Assembly (NCBI RefSeq): GCF_028898945.1
Contig: NZ_CP118607.1
Location: 3,210,001-3,274,000, forward strand
Reading direction: 5' to 3'
Source of the DNA: Pseudomonas sp. PSKL.D1
GTDB lineage: Bacteria; Pseudomonadota; Gammaproteobacteria; Pseudomonadales; Pseudomonadaceae
DNA: 64,000 bases
Positions 46,174 to 54,085 of this stretch are shown in pieces. Position numbers and translations under genes: made by a program. The notes under the pieces were generated by a model. That model had not been told where the DNA came from. It was given only the letters and a program-made list of their open reading frames with translations, and ran no database searches. Position 1 is the first letter of the stretch, and each line of letters begins with the position of its first letter.

Positions 46174-46769
46174 GCCTGGGTGCACAGTATTTCGCCGATT
46201 TGTATGCCGGCAACGATGACCCCTGGGCCTTTCGTACCCGCTGGTACGAACGCCGCAAGCGCGAACTGGCCTTGGCCAGCCTGCCACGTCAATGCTATGA
46301 GCGTGTATTCGAACCCGCCTGCGCCAACGGCGAGATGAGCGCCCTGCTGGCCGAGCGCTGCGTCAGCCTGTTGTGCCAGGACATCGACGCAACGGCCGTG
46401 GCCTTAGCCCGCCAGCGGCTAGCGGGGATGGGCCATGCCCGCGTCGAACAGGGCCACTTGCCGGGCGACTGGCCGGGCGGGCAGTTCGACCTGATCGTGC
46501 TCAGCGAGATCGGCTACTACCTGGCCCCCACCGACTGGCTACGGGTGATCGAGCAGTCGGTGGCCAGCCTGGCTTATGACGGTGGTCTGCTGGCCTGCCA
46601 CTGGCGCCACCCCATCGCCGGTTGCCCGCAGGATGGCCGCGAGGTCCATGCCCTGCTGGCCAGGCATTTGCCGCTGTATCCGGTGCTGCGCCACGAAGAG
46701 CCGGACTTCCTGCTCGAATACTGGTCGTGCCAGCCCAGTGTCGTGGACCTCGACGAGGCCTGCACATGA
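46170..46769 (+). CDS. NodS-like SAM-dependent methyltransferase
   Basis: This 199-residue protein has AQYFADLYAGNDDPWAFRTRWYE at the start and VFEPACANGEMSALLAERC (SAM motif I) at about residues 46-64. A FDLIVLSEIGYYL motif IV also appears. These resemble NodS, which N-methylates the deacetylated amino sugar of Nod factors. It overlaps the PIG-L gene by 4 bases and the glycosyltransferase gene by 4. A deacetylase followed by a NodS-like methyltransferase mirrors the NodB-NodS order of reactions; the substrate here is unknown. Confidence 0.82.
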   Translation: MSLGAQYFADLYAGNDDPWAFRTRWYERRKRELALASLPRQCYERVFEPACANGEMSALLAERCVSLLCQDIDATAVALARQRLAGMGHARVEQGHLPGDWPGGQFDLIVLSEIGYYLAPTDWLRVIEQSVASLAYDGGLLACHWRHPIAGCPQDGREVHALLARHLPLYPVLRHEEPDFLLEYWSCQPSVVDLDEACT

Positions 46770-47428
46770 TCGCCGTCATCATCCCCGCCCACAACGAAGC
46801 CCGTCATCTTGGGCACTGCCTGGGCGCCGTAAAGCTCGCGGTGGCACAGGCCGAAATGGCGGGCCTGACGGTCGAGGTGCTGGTGGTGCTCGACCGTTGC
46901 GTCGACGCCAGCGCGCGCATCGCCCGCCGCCATGGCGTGCATACCGTGGAGCTGGAGGCCGGCAACGTCGGCATTGCCCGGCGCCTGGGCGCGGCGTGGA
47001 TGATCGAGCGCGGCGCCCAGTGGCTGGCGTTCACCGACGCAGACAGTCGCGTGCCGGGGCACTGGCTGGTGTCACAGCAGCAATGGCACGCCGACGCGGT
47101 CTGCGGCACCGTGCACATCGAGCGCTGGCAACCTTGGCAACGTGCCGCCCTGCGCCAGTTGTACCGCAACCATTACCAGGCTTGGGACGGGCATCGGCAT
47201 ATCCATGGCGCCAACCTAGGCGTATGCACCAAGGCCTATGAACGCGTTGGCGGATTCCAGCCGTTGCCGGCGCATGAAGATGTGCAACTGGTGATGGCCC
47301 TTGAAGCCAGCGGCGCGCAGATCGTATGGACCGCGGCGCACAGCGTGGCCACCAGCAGCCGGTCGGACAGCCGCGCACGACAAGGCTTTGGCGACTACCT
47401 CAAGGGTCTGGAGCGCCAGCTACCGTAG
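46766..47428 (+). CDS. Family 2 glycosyltransferase
   Basis: This 220-residue protein starts at 46766, overlapping the methyltransferase stop. IAVIIPAHNEARHLGHCLGAV is the GT-A nucleotide-binding start, and DADSR at 91-95 is the DxD metal site. HIHGANLGVCTKAYERVGGF and EDVQLVMALEASG follow. No membrane segment is seen, so it acts in the cytoplasm or at the membrane surface. It is the last of the coupled block, and its stop is one base from the stop of the convergent ku gene. Confidence 0.87.
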   Translation: MIAVIIPAHNEARHLGHCLGAVKLAVAQAEMAGLTVEVLVVLDRCVDASARIARRHGVHTVELEAGNVGIARRLGAAWMIERGAQWLAFTDADSRVPGHWLVSQQQWHADAVCGTVHIERWQPWQRAALRQLYRNHYQAWDGHRHIHGANLGVCTKAYERVGGFQPLPAHEDVQLVMALEASGAQIVWTAAHSVATSSRSDSRARQGFGDYLKGLERQLP

Positions 47429-47429
47429 A

Positions 47430-48266
47430 TCAGGAGGCCTTGCGCGGTCGCTTGGCCGCCGGTTTCTTCGCCTTGGTCTTGCCGCCAAGGCTACGCTTGA
47501 GCAACTCGGTGAGGTCGATGATGTCGGCGCCCTTCTCTGCCGTCGCGCCTTCGCCTTTGGCCACGGTCTCGATCTTGCCTTTGCTGGCCTTCTCTTCCAC
47601 CAGGTCGAGGATGGTCTGGCGAAACGCATCATGGTAATCATCAGGCGCCCATTGCCCGCTCATGTCCTCCACCAGGCGCCGGGCCATGTCCAGTTCACGC
47701 TTGTCGAGCTTGCTCTGGGTCACACTCTTGTCCAGTTCCAGCGTATCCAGCCCGCGCACTTCTTCGGGCCAGCGCAGGGTGATCAGCACCAGCGCATCTT
47801 CCAGCGGGCGCAGCAGTGCCAGGTGCTGGCGGGTGTGCAGCACCACGGTGGCCAGGGCCACCTTGCCAGTGCCGTGCAGGGTTTCGCGCAACAAGGCATA
47901 GACCTTGCCGCCACGACGGTCAGGGCTCAGGTAATAAGGGGTGTCAAACTGTTGAAGCGGAATGTCGCCAGCGTCGACGAACGAGAAGATATCAATGGTC
48001 TGGGTCGCTTCGGGCCTGGCCTTGCGGATTTCCTCCTCGCTGATCACTACGTAACGGCCCTTCTCGTATTCCACGCCTTTGACAATGTTTTCCTTGTCGA
48101 TCTCCTTGCCGGTAACCTTGTTCACCCGCTTATAGCCCACCGGCTCCATGCTGCGTTTGTCGAGCCAGTCGAAATCCACGCGCTCACTGCGCACGGCAGT
48201 GTTCAGCGAGACGGGGATGTGCACCAAGCCAAAACTGATCGCGCCTTTCCAGATTGCCCGGGCCAT
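47430..48266 (-). CDS. ku: Ku DNA end-binding protein
   Basis: This 278-residue bacterial Ku begins with the family start ARAIWKGAISFGLVHIPVSL. It contains GKEIDKENIVKGVEYEKGRYVVI and ETLHGTGKVALATVVL, and ends with a Lys/Ala-rich DNA-binding tail. It encircles broken DNA ends and recruits LigD. Its ATG at 48266 follows TAGGAG, which includes the stop of a small upstream gene. It converges on the four-gene block downstream of ligD. Confidence 0.96.
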   Translation of the reverse strand: MARAIWKGAISFGLVHIPVSLNTAVRSERVDFDWLDKRSMEPVGYKRVNKVTGKEIDKENIVKGVEYEKGRYVVISEEEIRKARPEATQTIDIFSFVDAGDIPLQQFDTPYYLSPDRRGGKVYALLRETLHGTGKVALATVVLHTRQHLALLRPLEDALVLITLRWPEEVRGLDTLELDKSVTQSKLDKRELDMARRLVEDMSGQWAPDDYHDAFRQTILDLVEEKASKGKIETVAKGEGATAEKGADIIDLTELLKRSLGGKTKAKKPAAKRPRKAS

Positions 48267-48275
48267 GGTCGGCTC

Positions 48276-48413
48276 CTACGCATCGAAGGGTTGGCCGGGC
48301 TGGCTGTAGCGCAGCGCGCCACAGCGTTCACAGCTCTGGCAGTGAAGCCCGGCGACTTCACACACCAACAGGCTGCGCCATTGGCAGCCACGCAGCAGGC
48401 AGACGAGCTTCAT
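48276..48413 (-). CDS. Cys-rich small protein (PSPA7_2676-like), upstream of ku
   Basis: A 45-residue protein with a very good ribosome site (GGGAGGTG, 5 bases before the ATG at 48413). It begins MKLVCLLRGCQW and has Cys at 5, 10, 18, 25, 28 and 31. The later Cys fall as CxxCxxC, a small metal-binding pattern. The MxxxCxxxGCxW start with a Cys-pair tail resembles a small protein family annotated in pseudomonads. Its stop is 9 bases before the ku start, so the two are likely made from one message. Function is unknown. Confidence 0.7.
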   Translation of the reverse strand: MKLVCLLRGCQWRSLLVCEVAGLHCQSCERCGALRYSQPGQPFDA

Positions 48414-48539
48414 CAGCCACCTCCCTGGCCCAGTCATGCGGGCCCTTACTGAAAGTGACTGCGCGGCGCTGCGAAGGTTTAGCCGCATTTGCCTGCTCCG
48501 CTGCATTCACGCCCAGGCACTTGATTGCATAACAGCCGG

Positions 48540-48998
48540 TCAAGCGGCTCGATTAACGCCCACCGGAGAGGTGCGGAAGGCCACACCGAATCGATTGAAC
48601 GCGTTCATCAAGCCGATGGCGTAGGTCAACTCAGCCAACTCCTTGTCGTTGAATGCTGCCGCGGCCTGAATGTAATCGTCGTCGGGGATGCCTGTTTCGC
48701 AAACCCGGGTGACGGACTCCGCCCAGGCCAGCGCTGCGCGTTCACGAGGCGTGAACACATCGCCGGCATCACGCCATACCGGCACCATCACCAGTTTTTC
48801 AACTGCGACCCCAAGTTTGAGCAGATCACGTGAGTGCATGTCGATGCAGAACGCGCAGCCATTGATTTGCGATACCCGCAAATAAACCAGGTCGATCAGC
48901 TCGGCCGAAAAGTCGGACTTGAGCAGGTAGCCATAAACGTTGCCAAAAGCCTTGTAACCTTCCGGTGCGGCGCTGGCGTAGTCGATACGTTGAGTCAT
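48540..48998 (-). CDS. Carboxymuconolactone decarboxylase/AhpD-like peroxidase
   Basis: This 152-residue protein starts at ATG 48998, with GAGGA upstream. It has the AhpD signature NGCAFCIDMHSRDL, with the redox pair C48 and C51 and the proton-relay His at 55. Family members use the Cys pair to reduce peroxides or regenerate peroxiredoxins. It is divergent from a MocR-type regulator gene, with 223 bases between starts, which usually means that regulator controls it. Confidence 0.88.
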   Translation of the reverse strand: MTQRIDYASAAPEGYKAFGNVYGYLLKSDFSAELIDLVYLRVSQINGCAFCIDMHSRDLLKLGVAVEKLVMVPVWRDAGDVFTPRERAALAWAESVTRVCETGIPDDDYIQAAAAFNDKELAELTYAIGLMNAFNRFGVAFRTSPVGVNRAA

Positions 48999-49085
48999 GA
49001 ACAATCCTCGGTAGTGCTGTTTGGAGGGCAGCATCCTGGGCCTGACTGGCCTGGGGCTGAAGTGCCATGTTCATGCTTTTGGACT

Positions 49086-49146
49086 GGGCCATACTAAGAC
49101 CGAAGCAACGTGATCGTGGCCCACTCGCCAAGGCCAATCATGGCCC
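49086..49146. promoter_or_regulatory. Repeated ATCRTGGCCC boxes between ahpD-like and mocR genes
   Basis: ATCGTGGCCC (49113-49122) and ATCATGGCCC (49137-49146) are direct repeats 24 bases apart. GGGCCAT at about 49086-49092 is an inverted copy. MocR regulators typically bind spaced direct repeats, so this is a likely binding region. Confidence 0.5.
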
Positions 49147-49221
49147 TTGGGATGAGGCCGTGAGGGCTTGTAGGCTGTATGGTTCCTGCCTGCTGCAAGG
49201 GCATTGCCCCTGAGTACATCC

Positions 49222-50640
49222 ATGACCAGCCCCATCAACAACCGGTCACCCATCGACCCCACTTCAACAGAGCCGATCTACCGGCAAATCTACTGGCGTT
49301 TTCGCAGGGCCATCACCGATGGCGTGCTCGCGCCAGGCGAACGTATTCCGGCGGCCCGGTCGCTGGCCAGGGAACTGGGGCTGGCCCGGGGCACCGTTGA
49401 CACCGCTTATTCGCTGCTTGCAGCGGAGGGCTATATCCAGCCTCGCGGGCAAGCTGGCACCGTGGTGGCCGCGGGCTTGAATGTGCGGCCGACACAGGCG
49501 CACGCCGATCACACGTGGCCAGCAACGGCTGGCGTGCCGGTGCGGCACAAGGCACCCGTACTACCGTTGCAGATGGCCTTGCCTGCGCTGGATGAATTTC
49601 CGCGAAAGATCTGGGCGCAGATCGGTGCCCGTTGCGTACGTGCCACGGGGGTCGCGGACATGGCCAGCCCGTCGGCCCAAGGGCTGGAATCCCTGCGCAA
49701 TGCGATTGCCAGTTACCTTCACGTGGCGCGGGGCATCAGTTGCCAGCCTGCCCAGGTGTTCGTGACCTCGGGCTACCGCAACACCCTGACGCTGGTCGCT
49801 CGTGCCCTGCTGCAACCGGGCGATCGGGTCATCGTGGAGAACCCCGGTTACCCCCCTACCCGGCAGTTGCTGGAGGCCTTGCGGATTGCAGTTCAACCCG
49901 TAGGGGTGGATCAGGATGGGCTGCAAGTCAGCCGCGGCATCAAGCAGTTTCCCGACACCCGCGCAGCAGTGGTGACACCGGCACACCAAAGCCCGCTGTG
50001 CATGTCGCTGTCTTTGCCGCGCCGCCTGGAACTGCTGGCCTGGGCGGCCCGTGAGCAGGCCTGGGTCATCGAAGATGACTACGACGGCGAATACCGTTAC
50101 GTCAGCCGCCCGCTGCCGGCGCTCAAGAGCCTTGATCGTGACAGCCGCGTACTTTACGCAGGTACTTTCAGTAAGGTGCTGTTTCCCGGTATCCGGATCG
50201 CCTATCTGGTGGTGCCCCCTTCCTTGGTCAACCGTTTTCACACGGTCGCCGAAACGTTCTTTGGCGGCGTCCCTGAACTGACCCAGGCCATCGTCAGCAC
50301 GTTCATCACCGAGGGGCATTTTGCCCGGCATATCCAGCACATGCGCAAGCTCTATGGCGAACGCCGGGTAGCGGCGATCAAAGGCTTGAGCAGGGTCTTG
50401 GGCGAACACGCGCGCATTGATGTGCAGCCGGGCGGTATGCACCTGATCCTGCGCCTGGCTGGCGCGCAGTGCGACCGCGAACTGGTCGAACGGCTGCTGA
50501 ATGCGGGCATCTACGCCGAAGCCTTGAGCGCTTGCTATATCGGCCCCGAAAGCCAGTGCGGCCTCATGCTGGGCTTTGCCAACATTGATTCGCAAGCCAG
50601 TGCCGAGCGGTTGGGCAAGCGCATCCTGGCGCTGCTCTGA
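49222..50640 (+). CDS. MocR-family regulator (GntR wHTH fused to aminotransferase fold)
   Basis: This 472-residue protein is read from ATG 49222; a TTG 6 codons earlier is less likely. It has a GntR winged helix-turn-helix at about residues 18-85 (IYRQIYWRFRRAITDGVLAPG, RSLARELGLARGTVDTAY). A linker follows, then a class I aminotransferase-like domain with EDDYDGEYRY and the PLP Lys in YAGTFSKVLFPGIR (K318). These proteins sense PLP or an amino compound through the aminotransferase domain. The divergent AhpD-like gene is the likely target. Confidence 0.9.
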   Translation: MTSPINNRSPIDPTSTEPIYRQIYWRFRRAITDGVLAPGERIPAARSLARELGLARGTVDTAYSLLAAEGYIQPRGQAGTVVAAGLNVRPTQAHADHTWPATAGVPVRHKAPVLPLQMALPALDEFPRKIWAQIGARCVRATGVADMASPSAQGLESLRNAIASYLHVARGISCQPAQVFVTSGYRNTLTLVARALLQPGDRVIVENPGYPPTRQLLEALRIAVQPVGVDQDGLQVSRGIKQFPDTRAAVVTPAHQSPLCMSLSLPRRLELLAWAAREQAWVIEDDYDGEYRYVSRPLPALKSLDRDSRVLYAGTFSKVLFPGIRIAYLVVPPSLVNRFHTVAETFFGGVPELTQAIVSTFITEGHFARHIQHMRKLYGERRVAAIKGLSRVLGEHARIDVQPGGMHLILRLAGAQCDRELVERLLNAGIYAEALSACYIGPESQCGLMLGFANIDSQASAERLGKRILALL

Positions 50641-50741
50641 CGCACGTGCATGGTCCACTCCTGCAGGCAATTTTTGGCGCTTTGCCACTGGCCCAGGTGG
50701 CTACATCATGCCCTGCCAGCCCCTCTTGCAGGAACAATTCG

Positions 50742-51362
50742 ATGAGCAACAACCAACCCTTGCGCAGCATTGCCGTGTTCTGCGGCTCCAACCATGGTTT
50801 CAACCCCAGCTATGTCGAAGACGCTCGGGCCCTGGGCCGGGAAATTGCCCGGCGAGGTCTGCAACTGGTATATGGCGGTACCGACAAGGGTTTGATGGGT
50901 GTCATGGCCGACACGGTGCTTGCCGAGGGTGGCGAAGTGGTCGGGGTCATTACCAAGTTGCTGTTCAACCTCGGGCACATGCACAAGCAGCTGACCCGCT
51001 ACGAGGTGGCCCATGACATGCGTGGTCGCAAGGCACGCATGAGCGAATGCGCCGATGCATTCATTGCCTTGCCCGGTGGCCTGGGAACCTTCGAGGAGCT
51101 GTTCGAGGTGGCCACGCTGACCCAATTGGGCGAGCATCAAAAAGGCGTGGCTTGCCTGAACACCAATGTCTTTTTCGAGCCGGTACGCCGCGTGTTCAGG
51201 CATGCTGTGGCTGAAGGGTTCATGAAAGCCGAGCATAGCGAAATGTTGATTTGTCACACCGACCCATCGGTGCTGATTGACAGGCTGGAACAGTGGCAAG
51301 CCCCGACAGTCGACAAATGGATCGCACCTGCGCACGTGCATGCTTGCGGTCTCAGGCAGTAG
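50742..51362 (+). CDS. LOG-family protein (TIGR00730)
   Basis: This 206-residue protein starts at 50742, with AGGAA about 9 bases upstream. It has SIAVFCGSNHG at the start, VYGGTDKGLMGVMAD, and the family motif PGGLGTFEE at 111-119 with RK at about 96-97. Members cleave cytokinin or nucleoside monophosphates to free base and ribose phosphate. In bacteria that do not interact with plants the role is uncertain. It stands alone between the MocR gene and a convergent membrane protein gene. Confidence 0.9.
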   Translation: MSNNQPLRSIAVFCGSNHGFNPSYVEDARALGREIARRGLQLVYGGTDKGLMGVMADTVLAEGGEVVGVITKLLFNLGHMHKQLTRYEVAHDMRGRKARMSECADAFIALPGGLGTFEELFEVATLTQLGEHQKGVACLNTNVFFEPVRRVFRHAVAEGFMKAEHSEMLICHTDPSVLIDRLEQWQAPTVDKWIAPAHVHACGLRQ

Positions 51363-51378
51363 TGCGCATCGTACCGCC

Positions 51379-52092
51379 TCAAGCGACTACCGCTTCAACC
51401 TCGCTTTCATCGGCAGGCGCCGCGTCATCAGACAGATGCTCCAGGTCCCACGCAGCCATGTCCAGATACCGCTTTATCCAGGCCCTCTGATAAGCCCCAC
51501 TGTTGATGCCATCCAGAATCAGCCCATAGAAAAACACGGCGACAACACCCAGCATCAACACGGCCATCCCCTGGCTGGTGAACACATCCGCATTCTTGAT
51601 GAGCTCGGTACTGATGGCGATCATGAAGGCGACGAGCGACGCAAAGCCCAGGTTCTGCGACAAGGGTGGCCTGGCCGGCTTGCCCACCAGGTCCGAATAC
51701 GCCGACAGTTCGCGGGCCTTGGCCGCGGTGTAGCCCTCAGTGCGCAGGCGCTGCAGGAAAAAGGTATAACACAGGGTATTTTCCCGGTGGTGGAATGATT
51801 GCCTGTCGATCACATGGTCATCGAACGCTTGCGCATGCGTGGCGCGCAGCCCCTTCACCCGCGTGACATAAAGCGCAAGCCCCCAAGGCACCAGTGCCAT
51901 GTAAGCGTACGGCAACAACGCCGGGTGGGCCATGGCCACCAGCGCAAAGGCTACCAGCAATACCGTCGACGCCAGGGCAGCCCACATCGGCCACAACCTG
52001 CGTGCGTTCGTCCACTTGAACAGGCGCTTGTTCGGTTGCCGACGGCTGCGTTTGTAGATGTCCTGGACCTGCGCCCACTCTGCCAGTTTCAT
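51379..52092 (-). CDS. Uncharacterised membrane protein
   Basis: This 237-residue protein belongs to no family I recognise. It has a basic N-terminus (about 35 residues), two hydrophobic segments at about 36-78, and a soluble loop with THAQAFDDHVIDRQSFHHREN. Two more hydrophobic segments at about 145-195 follow, then an acidic tail. Four membrane spans with both ends in the cytoplasm is likely. No operon partner is evident; the nearest gene, the LOG-family one, converges on it 16 bases away. Confidence 0.65.
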   Translation of the reverse strand: MKLAEWAQVQDIYKRSRRQPNKRLFKWTNARRLWPMWAALASTVLLVAFALVAMAHPALLPYAYMALVPWGLALYVTRVKGLRATHAQAFDDHVIDRQSFHHRENTLCYTFFLQRLRTEGYTAAKARELSAYSDLVGKPARPPLSQNLGFASLVAFMIAISTELIKNADVFTSQGMAVLMLGVVAVFFYGLILDGINSGAYQRAWIKRYLDMAAWDLEHLSDDAAPADESEVEAVVA

Positions 52093-52435
52093 GCTGGTTC
52101 ATTCCCTCGCGGTTGATGGTGAATCTTCCAGCCGCGAGCCTGAGCCACGGGTCGAAGCCTCGTCAACGCAGAACCTTGGTGCAACTGTCTCCAGTTGCTT
52201 CGTGCAGCCACAGGATGAAAGACACACCGGCCGATTACCGCGCCCCCGCATAAACAGGCGGGCAATACCTGATGCGCCACAGGCTGGGTGCAAGCTGTTA
52301 CGACACGAGTGATTGACCGCTCGGTATTCTCGCGCACCCCGTCTGTTAATTCGAAAGTAGGGTGAGCAACCAAGTGCTGCAAGATCTCACACGTAAACAC
52401 AGCCTTTTCTGTGTGAACACACAAAGGTGACGATC
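52093..52435. other. Intergenic stretch before the small hydrophilic protein gene
   Basis: About 340 bases without a credible gene. Near its right end ACACAG at 52397-52402 and CTGTGT at 52409-52414 form an inverted repeat 22 bases before the next start, a possible operator or stress-promoter element. Nothing else stands out. Confidence 0.45.
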
Positions 52436-52699
52436 ATGGCTAACGAACAAGACAAACATGGGCAGCAAGGCGGCCAGATGTCTGGCGGCAGGCCCGAAGA
52501 GCAGCCACAAGGTGGTCAGGGCTCATGGCAGGACCGGCAAGGCAACGACCCTGAACGTGCACGCGGTGCCAATGAGCAAGGCGCAAAAGGTGGCCACTCA
52601 ACCGGCCAGAAATCCGACACTGACCGCCAGAATCAGGTGGAAGACGATTCTGAAAACATCCAGGACGATGACAGTGACATGACCGACAACAATCGTTGA
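52436..52699 (+). CDS. Small hydrophilic Gly/Gln/Asp-rich protein (KGG/stress-type)
   Basis: An 87-residue protein starting MANEQDKHGQQGGQMSGG, with AAAGGTGA about 8 bases upstream. It is almost free of hydrophobic residues. The first half is Gly/Gln/Glu-rich with repeated GGQ and RGANEQGAKGG. The end is a strongly acidic DDSENIQDDDSDMTD run. This composition resembles disordered stress proteins of the KGG/GsiB type known in enterics and pseudomonads. No catalytic residues are to be expected. Confidence 0.65.
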   Translation: MANEQDKHGQQGGQMSGGRPEEQPQGGQGSWQDRQGNDPERARGANEQGAKGGHSTGQKSDTDRQNQVEDDSENIQDDDSDMTDNNR

Positions 52700-52757
52700 C
52701 CGCCACCCGCCAGGGCGAAGGATTGCCCTGGCACACCCAAGTCCAGATTTGATCGCC

Positions 52758-53348
52758 TCAGGTCATGGGCGTAATGGCTTGTGACCGCTGCCGGCCTGGC
52801 GCTTGTTGTTTGAAGGACTGCTCCCAATCCAGTTGCGCCTGCACCTTGGCTGCGGATTCAAGCACCTTCCGGGCCCAGTCTTCATCCTTCGGGCAAACGG
52901 TCAGCACGCGGAAACCATGGTCGATTCCCTCCATCCGCACACCTTCGGAGTCATCGATATGCAGATCGATGCCGAAAGCCGAAGGCAGTTTCGAAGGTGC
53001 ATTGGTAAACCCGCGTGCTGTCAGGGCGTGCTGGTGCCGGTCGCTGTTGACCACACCGTCGACGTGAATCCCGTACAGCAACAACCAACGCCTGATGTAG
53101 GACGGCGTGCGGCCCGACGAAGTGTAGATCCAGATGCTGCAACCACGGCGCCGCAAATCCCGGATCAACTCACGGGTGCCGATACGCAAGGGTTCACCCA
53201 GCCAGCGATGAACACACGCAGGCAATTTGCCAGGCTCAACGGCACTGTGCTCAGCCTGGCAGGCGAGCGTGTCGTCGATGTCGAACGAAATGCGTACCCG
53301 TGGGCGACGGCTCGTGCGCCACTGCGCGACCATTGGCAACTTGCCCAT
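52758..53348 (-). CDS. HAD-superfamily hydrolase
   Basis: This 196-residue protein has the HAD motif I SFDIDDTLAC at 21-30 (D23, D25), IYTSSGRTPSYIR as motif II, and LHIDDSEG as motif IV. Its start overlaps the stop of the Fic-like gene by one base (TGATG); a GTG one codon earlier is also possible. It is probably a phosphatase or nucleotidase acting in the cytoplasm. Coupling to a Fic-like protein suggests a paired role, perhaps removing what the partner adds. That is inference. Confidence 0.8.
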   Translation of the reverse strand: MGKLPMVAQWRTSRRPRVRISFDIDDTLACQAEHSAVEPGKLPACVHRWLGEPLRIGTRELIRDLRRRGCSIWIYTSSGRTPSYIRRWLLLYGIHVDGVVNSDRHQHALTARGFTNAPSKLPSAFGIDLHIDDSEGVRMEGIDHGFRVLTVCPKDEDWARKVLESAAKVQAQLDWEQSFKQQAPGRQRSQAITPMT

Positions 53349-54046
53349 CACAGGCCACCCCGGCCACTGGCCACAGGTGCATTACCCAGCAAAAACGTTT
53401 CGGGATCAGGCGCGTTTGCCTCCAGAAAAGCCGCGTATTTTTTCTTGATCTTGGGCAATTCGTACAACGCCTTGACTCCATGCTTGGCTGAGTTGCGGAT
53501 CACCGAAGAGGGATTGAAGTAACCTTCGGCGTTGTTCAGTGTGAGGACGAAAGGCGGCAACCCGGCACGCATCAGCAAGTAGCTGACAATGAGCGAACCC
53601 GTGCGGTTGTTGCCTTCGATGAACAGCTGCGGCTTGCTCAGGATTCGCACGTAAACACCGGCCGCGCGCTTCCAGATCGAGTCGCTGCGGTAGGCACAGT
53701 ACCAGTTGTACAAATCCTTGATACCGCCTTCCACGTTATTGAAAAAGTGCGCTTCGGTAGCCACCAGGTGTTGGTTGAATTCCTGACGTTGCGCCGGGTC
53801 ACGGCCACACAGGACGGTGGCGTTGATTTCCAGCATCAGGTTCACCTGCTGCAGGTCGAACAGGTCCACGCCGCGAGCGACATAATGGTCAATCAACGCA
53901 TAACCTTCGAGCACATTTTGCAGCACTTCATCGGTGAACGGGTCGCGCGGCTCGGTGAAGTGCCGGCTGAGTTCGGCAAAACGGCCCTGGACCTCGCGCA
54001 GTGCGCGCTCTACGGCTGACAGATCAAGGCGACGCACTGCACGCAT
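53348..54046 (-). CDS. Fic/Doc-like protein with altered catalytic motif
   Basis: This 232-residue, mostly helical protein contains LFIEGNNRTGSLIVSYLL at 141-158, which lines up with the HPFxxGNGRTxR loop of Fic AMP-transferases. F142, E144, G145, N146 and R148 are conserved, but the catalytic His-Pro is replaced by Gln-Leu (140-141) and the second Gly by Asn. Fic enzymes transfer AMP or other phosphate groups to hydroxyl side chains. Without the His this may be inactive as a transferase or use a different mechanism. It is translationally coupled to a HAD hydrolase gene downstream. Confidence 0.65.
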   Translation of the reverse strand: MRAVRRLDLSAVERALREVQGRFAELSRHFTEPRDPFTDEVLQNVLEGYALIDHYVARGVDLFDLQQVNLMLEINATVLCGRDPAQRQEFNQHLVATEAHFFNNVEGGIKDLYNWYCAYRSDSIWKRAAGVYVRILSKPQLFIEGNNRTGSLIVSYLLMRAGLPPFVLTLNNAEGYFNPSSVIRNSAKHGVKALYELPKIKKKYAAFLEANAPDPETFLLGNAPVASGRGGL

Positions 54047-54085
54047 GGGTATCCTCAGGGCACTCGGTAATGTTGTAACAGTGGG

